From contig OY776216.1 in assembly GCA_963675435.1 (NCBI GenBank), positions 1,426,001 through 1,490,000 on the forward strand: a stretch of DNA of 64,000 nucleotides, read 5' to 3'. Below, piece after piece: positions 1 through 8,520 of this stretch. Numbering within the stretch: the first letter of the stretch is position 1; each line of letters opens with the position of its first letter. The stretch is from Saccharicrinis sp963675435. GTDB lineage: Bacteria; Bacteroidota; Bacteroidia; Bacteroidales; Marinilabiliaceae. Below the pieces are notes generated by a model that had not been told where the DNA came from, searched no databases, and was given only the letters and a program-made list of their open reading frames with translations. The position numbers and the translations under genes are program-made.

Positions 1-1
1 A

Positions 2-35
2 AATTTGATTTTTGCCGAATATAAAAAATCAAATT
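2..35. terminator. Perfect 12-bp inverted repeat at the left edge
   Basis: AATTTGATTTTT at 2-13 pairs exactly with 24-35 across a 10-nt loop. There is no T-tract after it on the plus strand. It probably belongs to the 3' end of a gene lying left of the window. Confidence 0.4.
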
Positions 36-59
36 AACTAATTGGCTATTATAAAAAAT

Positions 60-93
60 AAAACCCCATTGATAAAAAGATCGATGGGGTTTT
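60..93. terminator. Bidirectional rho-independent terminator
   Basis: Arms 60-73 and 80-93 form a 14-bp stem (one G-U pair) with a GC-rich CCCCAT core, a 6-nt loop and TTTT on both strands. It lies 20 nt beyond the stop of the minus-strand gene at 113-628 and so terminates it. Confidence 0.8.
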
Positions 94-112
94 GGAAACT
101 ATATAAAATGTT

Positions 113-628
113 CTAAGCCAATTTTTGTGAGATTAACTTTTCTCTTAATTGTGATTTTAAGTTTTTTCTTAAATTATAGGATTTTGCTTCTTTACCTTTA
201 TATTCCTTCTTTGAATTAGATTCATTAATTTTTGGGTAATTTAAAAAGGTTTCGTAAAACTTAACCTGTTCAAAATAATTAAGCTTCACCTTGGTAGGTG
301 AGGTTAAATAAATTTTAAGCCAAAAATTAATCGGTTTGTTAATGTTTAATACTTGTAATCCTTTTATTTTATAGAAATAATCAAGTATCATATCATCACT
401 TAGTCTTTTACTTGTAACATTATGAATGGTTTCGAGTACATTCTCCTTTGTTTCATTAGGATTGCTAAACAAGATTTTCTCCATCTTGGGAATAGCTCTT
501 TTTTCTGCAATTAATCTTAAGATCGGCTTATATAAATAGATTAATGATAGCAAAAATAAAAAAGTTAATGCAATAATTATATAGGTCATCTCTCCCTGTT
601 TTGTAAATTCAACATCTCCAATAATCAC
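113..628 (-). CDS. Hypothetical membrane-anchored protein
   Basis: I do not recognise this 171-residue protein. One strong hydrophobic segment lies near the N-terminus (about residues 15-35), followed by a basic, lysine-rich soluble part of about 135 residues, so it should be anchored in the inner membrane with a cytoplasmic tail. The frame opens with GTG preceded by GGAAGAAGAAGA. An ATG at residue 14 (position 589) is an alternative that would put the membrane segment at the extreme N-terminus. No catalytic motif or repeat is visible. It stands alone, 172 bases downstream of the glycosyltransferase gene and read in the same direction, and is closed by the terminator at 60-93. Confidence 0.55.
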   Translation of the reverse strand: MIIGDVEFTKQGEMTYIIIALTFLFLLSLIYLYKPILRLIAEKRAIPKMEKILFSNPNETKENVLETIHNVTSKRLSDDMILDYFYKIKGLQVLNINKPINFWLKIYLTSPTKVKLNYFEQVKFYETFLNYPKINESNSKKEYKGKEAKSYNLRKNLKSQLREKLISQKLA

Positions 629-800
629 TCTTCTTCTTCCTCGTGTTTTTACTCCTGTTTACCCTGTTCTTGGATAAAAGGTTTTAAATAATTGACGAAC
701 TAACCTTATAACGAAACGAATTGTAAAAATGTTACAATGAAAAGCATTAAGAGAATTAAAAATCAGATGAAAAGTTAATGACTAAATTTTTAATTATAGG

Positions 801-1817
801 CTATTTCTGGAGTTTGTAAAATGCTTTTTTTATTACGTCTAAGTTTAAATTCCCCTGTGAGATAAAAATATGGTTGTTTGAATGAAATTTAGCAAGGTAC
901 TCTTGTTCAGTTTGGCCAGGAGTTGGAACAAGTAAGGCTCTTTTTTTTAAGTACTCTAAGTCCATTATTGAGGAATATCCCGATCTGCAGATGATTAGTT
1001 TAGAGTTTAATAATACTTCCTTTAATTCAGAGGAAGGTAGATGGGGTACTATTTTGAAGTTGTTCTTCAGGAGTGTTTTAAGTTGGTTTGGTTTACCTTG
1101 TACTATTAATGTTTTATATTCACTATTTTGTAATATGTTAATTATACATGTCTCAAAATCCGTTCTAGCAGGTTCTGGTCCTGATAAAACCACTACAATA
1201 TCGTAATTTTCTGAAGATCTATTCTTGCTGTTTGTAAACGAAAATCTTGATTTGGGACCAATAAATTTTAGACTTGATTCGTGTTTGTATTTATGGCTTA
1301 AATCTCCGCTAAGGTTGTTTGATTCATTAGCATAGTCTGGAATCCAGCATTCATCGTATTTGTTGATAAATGTTTTTATAATTGTATGTATCATTCCTTC
1401 AAACAAAATAAAAGGTTTGGGTAGTTTAACCATCGGTTGATGTGTAATAAATATAGAATGTACTTTTTTATTCCACAAACCATACCTATTGTCAGAAATG
1501 ATTACATCAATATTTTCTTCTTTAAGAATTCGTTTAATTTTCCAATGCTCATAAACAATGCGATAAGCTAGTGGAGGTATAATCTTTATTAAATTAAAAA
1601 TTGAACCTTCTGAGTAAAATTGAATTGATATGTCGTTTAGGATGATTGTTTTGATTTCAGGAAAAGCAGCGATTAAACATTTTAATGCATCTCCATCTCC
1701 GCAAAGAATAACGTTATGGCCTTGAATTTTTAACTCATGAATAATAGGCATCAAACGTGTTGCATGTCCCAAACCCCAATTAAGGGGGCATATCAAATAT
1801 GTTTTAGGAACAGCCAC
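801..1817 (-). CDS. MurG/UDP-glycosyltransferase-like (GT-B) glycosyltransferase
   Basis: This 338-residue protein resembles GT-B enzymes of the MurG/GT28 type. The N-terminal part has the glycine-rich opening CPLNWGLGHATR (residues 10-21), typical of the acceptor-side loop. The C-terminal half has the pattern RSGYSSIMDLEYLKK followed by LLVPTPGQTEQEYLA, which in this superfamily binds the nucleotide-sugar donor. The acceptor is unknown; a lipid or surface glycan is possible but is inference. It starts with GTG four bases after the stop of the radical SAM gene on the same strand, so the two are very probably one operon. No signal peptide or membrane segment is evident, so the enzyme should be cytoplasmic or peripheral. 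Confidence 0.75.
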   Translation of the reverse strand: MAVPKTYLICPLNWGLGHATRLMPIIHELKIQGHNVILCGDGDALKCLIAAFPEIKTIILNDISIQFYSEGSIFNLIKIIPPLAYRIVYEHWKIKRILKEENIDVIISDNRYGLWNKKVHSIFITHQPMVKLPKPFILFEGMIHTIIKTFINKYDECWIPDYANESNNLSGDLSHKYKHESSLKFIGPKSRFSFTNSKNRSSENYDIVVVLSGPEPARTDFETCIINILQNSEYKTLIVQGKPNQLKTLLKNNFKIVPHLPSSELKEVLLNSKLIICRSGYSSIMDLEYLKKRALLVPTPGQTEQEYLAKFHSNNHIFISQGNLNLDVIKKAFYKLQK

Positions 1818-1821
1818 AAAA

Positions 1822-2601
1822 TTATCCAGATACTTGGGTTTTTATTCCTAATTCTTCTACAAGCTGGGCAATTTCGTTTAACCTTTCAATTGAAACTTTT
1901 TGTAATCCATCAACAGGAGTATCTCTTTCAATCGTGTAAATCATCACCTGTTTAGGGGCAATACTTTTTAATAATTCCAGCCAGCTTTCAATATCTTCTG
2001 GTGTAGTATTATCAATTGGTGTGTTATTATAAATACCCTTAATAAACATAGTTTGAATAATCAGATTACCTTCAAATTTCTTTAGATTTTCAACGGTTTC
2101 TTTTATTGAGTATTTAGAAACAGGTTGATCCAACATGTTGATGCGCTCCTCAATACCAGAATCTAATTTAAGAATATTGTCATCAATTTTGTTTAGAGCC
2201 CTAAACACAGACGGTCTGTCGATTAGTGTTGCATTTGAAAGTACAGCAATTCTTGCTTCAGGAAAATAAGCATCTCTTAAGGCAATTGTTCCATCAATTA
2301 TTTCTTCAAAATCTTTGTGGATCGTTGGTTCACCATTTCCGGCAAATGTAATTACGTTGGGAACTGTTGCTTTTGCTTTCATATCTTCAAGAACAGATTT
2401 TAGATTTTTTAAAACCTCTTCTTTAGATGGCATTTGAGTTTTTATTTCTGTATTTTGATTGTTAAAACCACATTCGCAATAAATACAATCGAATGTACAA
2501 ATTTTCTTATTCACAGGTAAAAGGTTTACACCTAATGAAACGCCTAATCTTCTGCTTTTAACAGGACCAAAAATAATATCTTCAAAAAGAAAGGTTGCCA
2601 T
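1822..2601 (-). CDS. Radical SAM family protein
   Basis: A 259-residue protein with the radical SAM cluster motif C-x3-C-x2-C (CTFDCIYC, about residues 35-42), which binds a [4Fe-4S] cluster and S-adenosylmethionine. Further family features follow: TFAGNGEPTIH (the GGE-like SAM-binding strand) and AVLSNATLIDR. It lacks an obvious C-terminal SPASM cysteine cluster, so it is a minimal radical SAM enzyme. The substrate cannot be read from the sequence. It starts 125 bases from the divergent holB gene and is followed after four bases by the glycosyltransferase, with which it is probably cotranscribed. Confidence 0.85.
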   Translation of the reverse strand: MATFLFEDIIFGPVKSRRLGVSLGVNLLPVNKKICTFDCIYCECGFNNQNTEIKTQMPSKEEVLKNLKSVLEDMKAKATVPNVITFAGNGEPTIHKDFEEIIDGTIALRDAYFPEARIAVLSNATLIDRPSVFRALNKIDDNILKLDSGIEERINMLDQPVSKYSIKETVENLKKFEGNLIIQTMFIKGIYNNTPIDNTTPEDIESWLELLKSIAPKQVMIYTIERDTPVDGLQKVSIERLNEIAQLVEELGIKTQVSG

Positions 2602-2690
2602 TGTTTACTTAAATTGTATCGAGTTTTTATTGTGTAAGAATCTACAAAAGTAGTTCAAAATTATGAAAGCCAATTATATTTAGAAATTAT

Positions 2691-2698
2691 TATCTTTG
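2691..2698 (+). promoter_or_regulatory. Putative Bacteroidota -7 box for holB
   Basis: TATCTTTG fits the Bacteroidota -7 consensus TAnnTTTG and lies 28 bases before the holB ATG. I see no clear TTTG -33 element at the usual distance. Confidence 0.45.
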
Positions 2699-2726
2699 AC
2701 AGATTGTAAATTAAGGATTAAATTGA

Positions 2727-3869
2727 ATGTTATTTAAACAAGTTGTTGGTCAGCAGGATATTAAAGATAGACTTGTCCGAATGGTACAGGAAAACAGAGT
2801 AAGTCACTCATTATTGTTTACTGGTCCTGAAGGTAATGGGAAATTGGCAATGGCAATTGCTTTTGCTCAATATCTTAATTGTTTAAATCCCAGTGAAGGT
2901 GATGCTTGTGGAGAATGTACTTCATGTAAAAAGTATAAAAAACTGGTTCATCCTGATTTACATTTTGTTTTTCCTGTTATTAAAACTACTTCTGAAAAGA
3001 ATCCGGTTAGTGATACTTATATTTCGGAATGGAGAACCTTGGTTAATGAAAATCCATATTTTAGTTTAACAACATGGCTCAATCAAATTCGTAAAGAAGG
3101 TGAAAATAAACAGGGAGCTATATTTACAGCAGAAAGTTCTGAGATTATCAGAAAATTAAGCCTTAAAACTTTTGAAGGAAAGTATAAGGTAATGATAGTA
3201 TGGATGCCCGAAAAAATGAACGAGGCAACAGCTAATAAACTTCTTAAGATTTTAGAAGAGCCAACACCAAACACTGTTTTTATTTTGGTTTCAAATCATC
3301 CGGATGAGATGATTTCCACTATTTTATCGAGAACACAACAATTAAAGATTCCAGCACTTTCGGATTCTGAAATTGCAGGTTATTTAATTGAGAAGTATAA
3401 GTTATCTGAAACTGAGGCCCAAGGTGCTGCAAAGGTTGCTAATGGTAGTTTGATTGATGGAGTTGAGCAGGTTCATATGAGCGAGGATAATCATTTCTTT
3501 TTTGAAAGTTTTATCCAGATGATGCGATATAGTTATGCCAGAAAAGTGAAGGAGATGTTGACTTGGGTAGAGGAAATGAGTCGCCAGCCAAGAGAAAAGC
3601 AGCGTAACTTTTTGAACTTTGCTATTAAAATGATTCGTGAAAATTATATCATGAACTTTAAGCAGCCCGATATTGTTTACTTGACTCCAGAACAGTATGA
3701 TTGGTCGAAAAAGTTTTCGCCATTTATCAATGATAAAAATGCATTGATGATTTCGGAAGATTTTGCTTTGGCAGATTCGCATATCGGGCAGAATGGAAAT
3801 AGTAAAGTAATATTGTTTGATTTGGCTTTAAAGCTTATTATTTCGATAAAAACTGGAGTTGAAGGATAG
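2727..3869 (+). CDS. holB: DNA polymerase III subunit delta'
   Basis: A 380-residue clamp-loader subunit that helps load the beta sliding clamp onto primed DNA. The N-terminal AAA+ fold has a P-loop-like GPEGNGK, followed by a zinc module with cysteines in CGECTSCKKY, and later a sensor-type region with the conserved KLLKILEEPTPNTVFIL and LSRTQQ segments. Length and order fit HolB/DnaX-like proteins. It is divergent from the radical SAM gene and heads a plus-strand run with ricT and gldH, an order I recall as common in Bacteroidota. The ATG is the only sensible start, just after the -7 box. Confidence 0.92.
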   Translation: MLFKQVVGQQDIKDRLVRMVQENRVSHSLLFTGPEGNGKLAMAIAFAQYLNCLNPSEGDACGECTSCKKYKKLVHPDLHFVFPVIKTTSEKNPVSDTYISEWRTLVNENPYFSLTTWLNQIRKEGENKQGAIFTAESSEIIRKLSLKTFEGKYKVMIVWMPEKMNEATANKLLKILEEPTPNTVFILVSNHPDEMISTILSRTQQLKIPALSDSEIAGYLIEKYKLSETEAQGAAKVANGSLIDGVEQVHMSEDNHFFFESFIQMMRYSYARKVKEMLTWVEEMSRQPREKQRNFLNFAIKMIRENYIMNFKQPDIVYLTPEQYDWSKKFSPFINDKNALMISEDFALADSHIGQNGNSKVILFDLALKLIISIKTGVEG

Positions 3870-4032
3870 TTTGGAAAGTTAAATAAGCTTGATTATTTTT
3901 AACCAATCTACTTTAAGGTGGCATATCATACAGAGAATGGGTTTTATGTTTTGATTCTATTATCATAAACTTAAAAACGAATCATCTGTAATTAATATAT
4001 ATTCAGGCTACAATGCCTTTAAAAACAAAAAG

Positions 4033-5163
4033 ATGGAAGAAGAAGTACAATCAAAATGTAGTACTTGTATTGATAGATGTGGAAAATTAGATGTTTACGA
4101 CTGGCTGGCCGATGTTCCAGAAAGTTGTAATGTTTCCGATATAGTTGAAATACAATTCAAAAATACTCGTAAAAGTTATTATAAAAACACCAATGGTTTA
4201 CGCTTAAAAAAAGGAGATGTTGTTGCAGTTGAAGCTTCTCCAGGTCATGATATAGGAACTGTTTCCTGTACCGGAGAAATTGCTGTAATGCAGATGCGTA
4301 AAAACAGGTTAAATATTAATGAATACGAATTTAAACGCGTATATCGCCATGCTAAACCTGTTGATTACGAAAAATGGGAAGAAGCAAAAGCACTGGAGCA
4401 TGAAACAATGATTAAAAGTAGGCAGATTTCTGCTGACTTGAATCTAAATATGAAGATTGGTGATGTTGAGTACCAGGGAGATCGCACAAAAGCAATCTTT
4501 TATTATATTGCAGATGAACGTGTAGATTTTAGACAGTTAATCAAGGTTCTTGCAGATAAGTTTAAGGTGAGGATTGAGATGCGTCAGATAGGTGCACGTC
4601 AGGAAGCTGGTCGTATTGGAGGTATTGGTCCATGTGGTAGAGAATTATGCTGTTCTTCATGGATAACAAATTTTGTATCTGTAACAACAAATGCGGCCAG
4701 ATATCAGGAAATATCATTGAATCCTCAGAAATTAGCTGGCCAGTGTGGAAAGCTTAAGTGTTGCTTAAACTTTGAGTTAGATGCATATATTGATGCGCAA
4801 AAAGGATTTCCTAAAACAGATATTCCACTTGAAACTCAAGATAATACTTATTATCATTTTAAAACAGATATTTTCAAAGGAATCATGAGTTATTCAACCG
4901 ATAAGATGATTCCGGCAAATATCACAGAAGTTCCAGTTGATCGTGTTAAGGAGATAATCCGAATTAACAAGCGAGGTAAAAAAGTGCCTGGTTTATTAGA
5001 TGACAGGCATGTGGTAGTTGATAAAACTAAAGCATTGGATTATCAGAATGTTGTAGGAGAAGATAGTATTTCAAGGTTTGATGAGCCTAAAAAGAATCTG
5101 AATCGAAATAGAAACAAGAGACGAAGAAAACCTAATAATCGAAATCCGAAAAATAAAAAGTAA
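4033..5163 (+). CDS. ricT: RicT/YaaT-like PSP1-domain protein
   Basis: A 376-residue PSP1-domain protein of the RicT (YaaT) family. In Bacillus, RicT works with RicA and RicF as an iron-sulfur complex that influences RNA processing; the role in Bacteroidota is less clear. The core shows the family signatures RQIGARQEAGRIGGIGPCG, then ELCC and GKLKCCLNFE, giving the conserved cysteines. An extra N-terminal CSTCIDRCG cluster (about residues 9-17) and a very basic C-terminal tail rich in Arg, Asn and Lys suggest nucleic-acid contact. It ends one base before the gldH start, so the two are cotranscribed. Confidence 0.88.
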   Translation: MEEEVQSKCSTCIDRCGKLDVYDWLADVPESCNVSDIVEIQFKNTRKSYYKNTNGLRLKKGDVVAVEASPGHDIGTVSCTGEIAVMQMRKNRLNINEYEFKRVYRHAKPVDYEKWEEAKALEHETMIKSRQISADLNLNMKIGDVEYQGDRTKAIFYYIADERVDFRQLIKVLADKFKVRIEMRQIGARQEAGRIGGIGPCGRELCCSSWITNFVSVTTNAARYQEISLNPQKLAGQCGKLKCCLNFELDAYIDAQKGFPKTDIPLETQDNTYYHFKTDIFKGIMSYSTDKMIPANITEVPVDRVKEIIRINKRGKKVPGLLDDRHVVVDKTKALDYQNVVGEDSISRFDEPKKNLNRNRNKRRRKPNNRNPKNKK

Positions 5164-5164
5164 T

Positions 5165-5626
5165 ATGAGGTTTTTAGTTTCTGTACTTTTTCTTTTACTA
5201 ATGTATGCTTGTGGACCAGCAGAGTGGTACAATAATCAGGTGTCTATTCCTTCGTCGGGATGGCATAAGGATACAGTGGCAGTATTTAATAGTAAGATTG
5301 ATCAGTTAGATAAATCATGCCATTTATTAATTCAGGTAACGAATAAAGAAAGTTATAAGTATAGTAATATTTGGTTTTTTATTGATGCTATTTCACCATC
5401 AGGACATATAGTAAGAGATACGCTTGAGTGCTATTTGGCAAGCGATGATGGTTCTTGGTATGGCAAAAATATTGGGGATGATTTAATTGAAAGTATTCAT
5501 CCCTATAAATTAAATATCCGTTTCCCTGAAAAGGGGGTTTATAAATATTATGTCATTCATGGCATGAGAGATACAGTTTTAACAGATGTTGAATCTGTAG
5601 GATTACAAATTATAGAAGTTGAATAA
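5165..5626 (+). CDS. gldH: Gliding motility lipoprotein GldH
   Basis: A 153-residue lipoprotein with a clear lipobox (LLLMYAC, Cys16). The body matches the GldH family: an N-terminal SGWHKDTVAVF, the central YSNIWFFIDAISPSG segment and the DGSWYGKNIGD region. GldH is one of the Gld lipoproteins tied to gliding and the type IX secretion system in Bacteroidota, and is also found in non-gliding species, so it does not prove motility. The start ATG follows the ricT stop by one base, and this ricT-gldH linkage supports the call. Confidence 0.88.
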   Translation: MRFLVSVLFLLLMYACGPAEWYNNQVSIPSSGWHKDTVAVFNSKIDQLDKSCHLLIQVTNKESYKYSNIWFFIDAISPSGHIVRDTLECYLASDDGSWYGKNIGDDLIESIHPYKLNIRFPEKGVYKYYVIHGMRDTVLTDVESVGLQIIEVE

Positions 5627-5723
5627 TAGTCGAATGTGATTCTTAGTGCTCTTAATGTGTTGTTATTTACGTAATTAAAGGTATTGAAGATTAAACACAA
5701 TAGACGGTAGTTGGATTAATAAA

Positions 5724-6482
5724 GTGGGAAAAAACAAATTGTTTAAGTTTGCTAAGCTGGAAACTTATCCTCATGTATTTCAAGTGAAATTTGATGAGCC
5801 TAATCGTGAAGATTTTCATATGAAGGGACAGTGGAAGAAAACATTTTTTAAAAATGACAATCCTCTTGTCCTGGAGTTAGGATGTGGAAAAGGAGAATAC
5901 ACTGTTGGTTTAGGAGAATTATATCCAGATAAGAATTTTATTGGGATGGATATTAAAGGTGCCAGATTATATACTGGTGCAACTCAGGCTTTGAATAAAG
6001 AGATGACTAACGTGGCGTTTATCAGAGCTAAAATTGAATTAATTACTTCGTTTTTTGCAGCAGGTGAAATTGATGAGATTTGGATCACATTTCCTGACCC
6101 TCAAATGAAAAAAACACGTAAAAGGTTAACTTCAACAAGGTTTTTAGAATTCTATAAAGAAATTTTAAAACCCAATGGTATCCTTCATCTTAAAACGGAT
6201 AGTAATTTCTTATATACCTATACCGATGCTGTTGTTAAAGAAAACAAGCTGCCTTGCGAAATAAATACAAGTGATTTATACAATAGTGATATTGTTGATA
6301 AAATACTTAGCATAAAGACCTTTTATGAAGGACAATTTTATGAGCAAGGTATTCCAATAAAATATATTCGATTCTTTGTACCTAAAGATAGAGCATTAAT
6401 AGAACCTGAAATAGAGATTGAATATGATAGCTATAGAAGTTATAACAGAGGTTCAAAAATGCCATCAGAGAAAAAAATCTGA
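5724..6482 (+). CDS. trmB: tRNA (guanine-N7-)-methyltransferase TrmB
   Basis: A 252-residue class I SAM methyltransferase that makes m7G46 in tRNA. SAM-binding motif I is ELGCGKGEYTV (about residues 51-61), motif II is FIGMDIKGARL, and the TrmB signature is FPDPQMKKTRKRL, which replaces the FPDPWPKKRH of Proteobacteria. The C-terminal FYEQGIPIKYIRF resembles the TrmB tail. The frame opens with GTG and I see no better ATG upstream. The alkyltransferase-like gene follows 14 bases later and is probably in the same transcript. Confidence 0.9.
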   Translation: MGKNKLFKFAKLETYPHVFQVKFDEPNREDFHMKGQWKKTFFKNDNPLVLELGCGKGEYTVGLGELYPDKNFIGMDIKGARLYTGATQALNKEMTNVAFIRAKIELITSFFAAGEIDEIWITFPDPQMKKTRKRLTSTRFLEFYKEILKPNGILHLKTDSNFLYTYTDAVVKENKLPCEINTSDLYNSDIVDKILSIKTFYEGQFYEQGIPIKYIRFFVPKDRALIEPEIEIEYDSYRSYNRGSKMPSEKKI

Positions 6483-6496
6483 TATTGAATTTAGGT

Positions 6497-6835
6497 ATGG
6501 AGTTAGACTTTAACGAAAAAGTTTTGGAAGTAGTTAAACAAATTCCTTTGGGAAGAGTTACTACATATGGAGCCATTGCCAGTTTTTTAGGAGTTTCAAA
6601 ATCAAGCCGAATGGTAGGATGGGCTCTGAATAAAAGTAGCTATATTGGAGATTATATTCCTGCTCACAGAGTTGTAAACAGAGTGGGGTTATTAACAGGA
6701 AAGGCTGCTTTTTCTGGTGAAAATGTGATGGAAGAATTGTTAGAAAGTGAAGGGGTTAGGATTGAAAATAATAAGGTAAAACAATTTGATAAATTATTTT
6801 GGGATCCTCAGGTTTTATTATCAGAAATAGAGTAA
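6497..6835 (+). CDS. Alkyltransferase-like protein (MGMT-type DNA-binding domain lacking the acceptor Cys)
   Basis: A 112-residue protein matching the DNA-binding domain of O6-alkylguanine-DNA alkyltransferase. The helix-turn-helix region is GRVTTYGAIASFLGVSKSSRMVGWAL, here with key residues R, Y, S/SR and the arginine-finger region. The active-site PCHR of true alkyltransferases reads PAHRVVN, so the alkyl-accepting cysteine is alanine. This makes it an alkyltransferase-like (ATL) protein, which in other organisms flags O6-alkylguanine lesions for nucleotide excision repair. The frame can be extended to a TTG at 6485, but ATG at 6497 gives the usual N-terminus. It sits directly after trmB. 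Confidence 0.85.
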   Translation: MELDFNEKVLEVVKQIPLGRVTTYGAIASFLGVSKSSRMVGWALNKSSYIGDYIPAHRVVNRVGLLTGKAAFSGENVMEELLESEGVRIENNKVKQFDKLFWDPQVLLSEIE

Positions 6836-6866
6836 AAGTCTTCCTGTATTAATAAATGAGAATATG

Positions 6867-6902
6867 CTCATTTGTCAAATGAGTATTGTATATTTGCAAA
6901 TA
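6867..6902. promoter_or_regulatory. Two adjacent palindromes and -7 box upstream of mrp
   Basis: CTCATTTG at 6867-6874 and CAAATGAG at 6876-6883 form a perfect 17-bp operator-like palindrome around one central T. The next palindrome, TATTTGCAAATA at 6891-6902, overlaps a TAnnTTTG-type -7 box (TATATTTG, 6889-6896). The arrangement looks like a repressor or activator site over the promoter of the Fe-S carrier operon. Confidence 0.5.
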
Positions 6903-6994
6903 TTTTAAATCAAATTAAATAAACTTGAAGTACATGATTAATATACAGCAACTTGTATGTTAATATATGTAGTTTAATTATAAAAGTAGGTATT

Positions 6995-8104
6995 ATGAGT
7001 TTTTATCCTCAATTAGTTATAGATGCATTAAAGCATGTTCGTCATCCGGGAAAAGGGAAAGATATTGTTTCATTGGAGATGGTAGAGGATGATATTAGAA
7101 TAGATGGTAAAAGAATAAGTTTTAGCTTATTGTTTGACAGAGCTAATGATCCTATGATTCCTTCAATTAAAAAAGCGTGTGTTCATGCTATTTTATCTTA
7201 TGTAGGAGAGGATGCAGATATTAAAGGTAATATCTATGTAAAGGTTAAGAATAAACCTAAGGTAGAGGTTGAAAAACCACTTTCTGATGTTAAAAATATA
7301 ATTGCAGTAGCTTCAGGAAAAGGTGGAGTTGGTAAATCAACTGTAACATCAAATTTAGCAGTAGCCTTAGCTAAGGCAGGGTGTAAAGTAGGTTTGTTGG
7401 ATGCTGATATATTTGGACCTTCTGTTCCTAAAATGTTTAAAACAGAAGATGCTCGTCCTGTTTTAGAAAAAGTGGATGGAAAGGATAAGATTATTCCAGT
7501 TGAGAAATATGGTGTGAAAATGCTTTCAATCGGTTATTTTGTAAATCCTAAAGATGCAACTATTTGGAGAGGAGCAATGGCAACTAATGCTTTGAAGCAG
7601 TTAATTACGGAAGGAAATTGGGGTGCCCTTGATTACTTACTAATTGATTTGCCTCCAGGTACCAGCGATATTCATTTAACTATTGTTCAAACGCTTTCTA
7701 TTACAGGAGCTGTTATGGTAACTACGCCACAAGATGTGGCTTTGGCTGATGCCATTAAGGGAGTTAGTATGTTTCAAAGTAAGAATATTAACGTGCCTAT
7801 TTTAGGGTTAATCGAAAATATGGCTTGGTTTACACCAGCAGAGTTACCTGAGAATAAATATTATATTTTTGGTAAAGATGGTGGTAAAAAACTGGCTGAA
7901 GAGTTAGGAGTTACATTACTTGGTCAGGTTCCTATTGTTCAGAGTATTAGAGAAGCGGGTGACAATGGAGAGCCTGCAGCCCTTAATGAAGATACAGTTA
8001 CAGGGAATGCATTTGCTAATGTGGCATTAAAAGTTGTGGAATGCATAAAGAAGAGGAATTTAAACCTTCCTCCAACTCAGATTGTTGATGTTAAAATAAA
8101 GTAA
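6995..8104 (+). CDS. mrp: Mrp/ApbC-family iron-sulfur carrier ATPase
   Basis: A 369-residue P-loop ATPase of the Mrp/NBP35 family, which binds and transfers Fe-S clusters to apoproteins in the cytoplasm. The N-terminal DUF59-like domain (about residues 5-90) is followed by the deviant Walker A GKGGVGKST, the DADIFGPSVPKMF segment, and LLIDLPPGTSD. The CxxC found in many Mrp proteins near the C-terminus is absent; the equivalent stretch reads ENMAWFTPAELPENKYY. I recall this form from other Bacteroidota. ATG at 6995 is preferred over the upstream one at 6953 because homologues begin MSFY and a purine-rich AAAAGTAGG precedes it. The NifU-like gene follows after two bases. Confidence 0.9.
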   Translation: MSFYPQLVIDALKHVRHPGKGKDIVSLEMVEDDIRIDGKRISFSLLFDRANDPMIPSIKKACVHAILSYVGEDADIKGNIYVKVKNKPKVEVEKPLSDVKNIIAVASGKGGVGKSTVTSNLAVALAKAGCKVGLLDADIFGPSVPKMFKTEDARPVLEKVDGKDKIIPVEKYGVKMLSIGYFVNPKDATIWRGAMATNALKQLITEGNWGALDYLLIDLPPGTSDIHLTIVQTLSITGAVMVTTPQDVALADAIKGVSMFQSKNINVPILGLIENMAWFTPAELPENKYYIFGKDGGKKLAEELGVTLLGQVPIVQSIREAGDNGEPAALNEDTVTGNAFANVALKVVECIKKRNLNLPPTQIVDVKIK

Positions 8105-8106
8105 TT

Positions 8107-8346
8107 ATGGACATAGTTAAATATCAAATAGTTGAAGATGCACTTGAGCTTATCAGACCATATTTAAAAGCTGATGGTGGAGATATTTCGCTTATTGAAG
8201 TTACTGATGATTTTGTTGTGAAAGTAAAATTATTAGGTGCTTGTAATGGATGTCCAATGAGTTATCAAACCATGAAAAATGGTGTTGAGCAAGTATTGAA
8301 GAAAGAGTTGCCTGAGTTGAAATCTGTGATAACGGTAGAAAACTAA
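8107..8346 (+). CDS. NifU C-terminal-domain Fe-S scaffold/carrier
   Basis: A 79-residue stand-alone NifU C-terminal domain (Nfu type). The cluster-binding motif is GACNGCPMS (C-x2-C, about residues 39-42), in the usual context LKADGGDISL ... VKVKLLGAC. Such proteins hold a [4Fe-4S] cluster bridged between two subunits and pass it on. It starts two bases after the mrp stop, so carrier and scaffold are made together; the pairing supports an Fe-S maturation operon. A terminator follows at once. Confidence 0.92.
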   Translation: MDIVKYQIVEDALELIRPYLKADGGDISLIEVTDDFVVKVKLLGACNGCPMSYQTMKNGVEQVLKKELPELKSVITVEN

Positions 8347-8368
8347 TAACAATATTATTTAATAATAG

Positions 8369-8398
8369 GCCATGTGTTTTTTGATGCATGGCTTTTTT
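8369..8398 (+). terminator. Rho-independent terminator of the mrp operon
   Basis: GCCATG at 8369-8374 pairs with CATGGC at 8387-8392, followed by six T. It lies 22 bases after the NifU-like stop. Confidence 0.75.
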
Positions 8399-8450
8399 GT
8401 TTTCTGGCCTTATATTACATTGTTATTTTGTGAAGAATGATCAATGTATT

Positions 8451-8489
8451 AAACTTCTATTATAGCAGTAATTAAATTAATAGAAGTTT
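8451..8489. other. Perfect 12-bp inverted repeat before the HAD gene
   Basis: AAACTTCTATTA at 8451-8462 pairs exactly with 8478-8489 across 15 nt. It ends 31 bases before the HAD start, so it could be an operator or a leader hairpin. Confidence 0.4.
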
Positions 8490-8520
8490 CATATGGCAAA
8501 TAAAAGAAAAACTTAAACAT

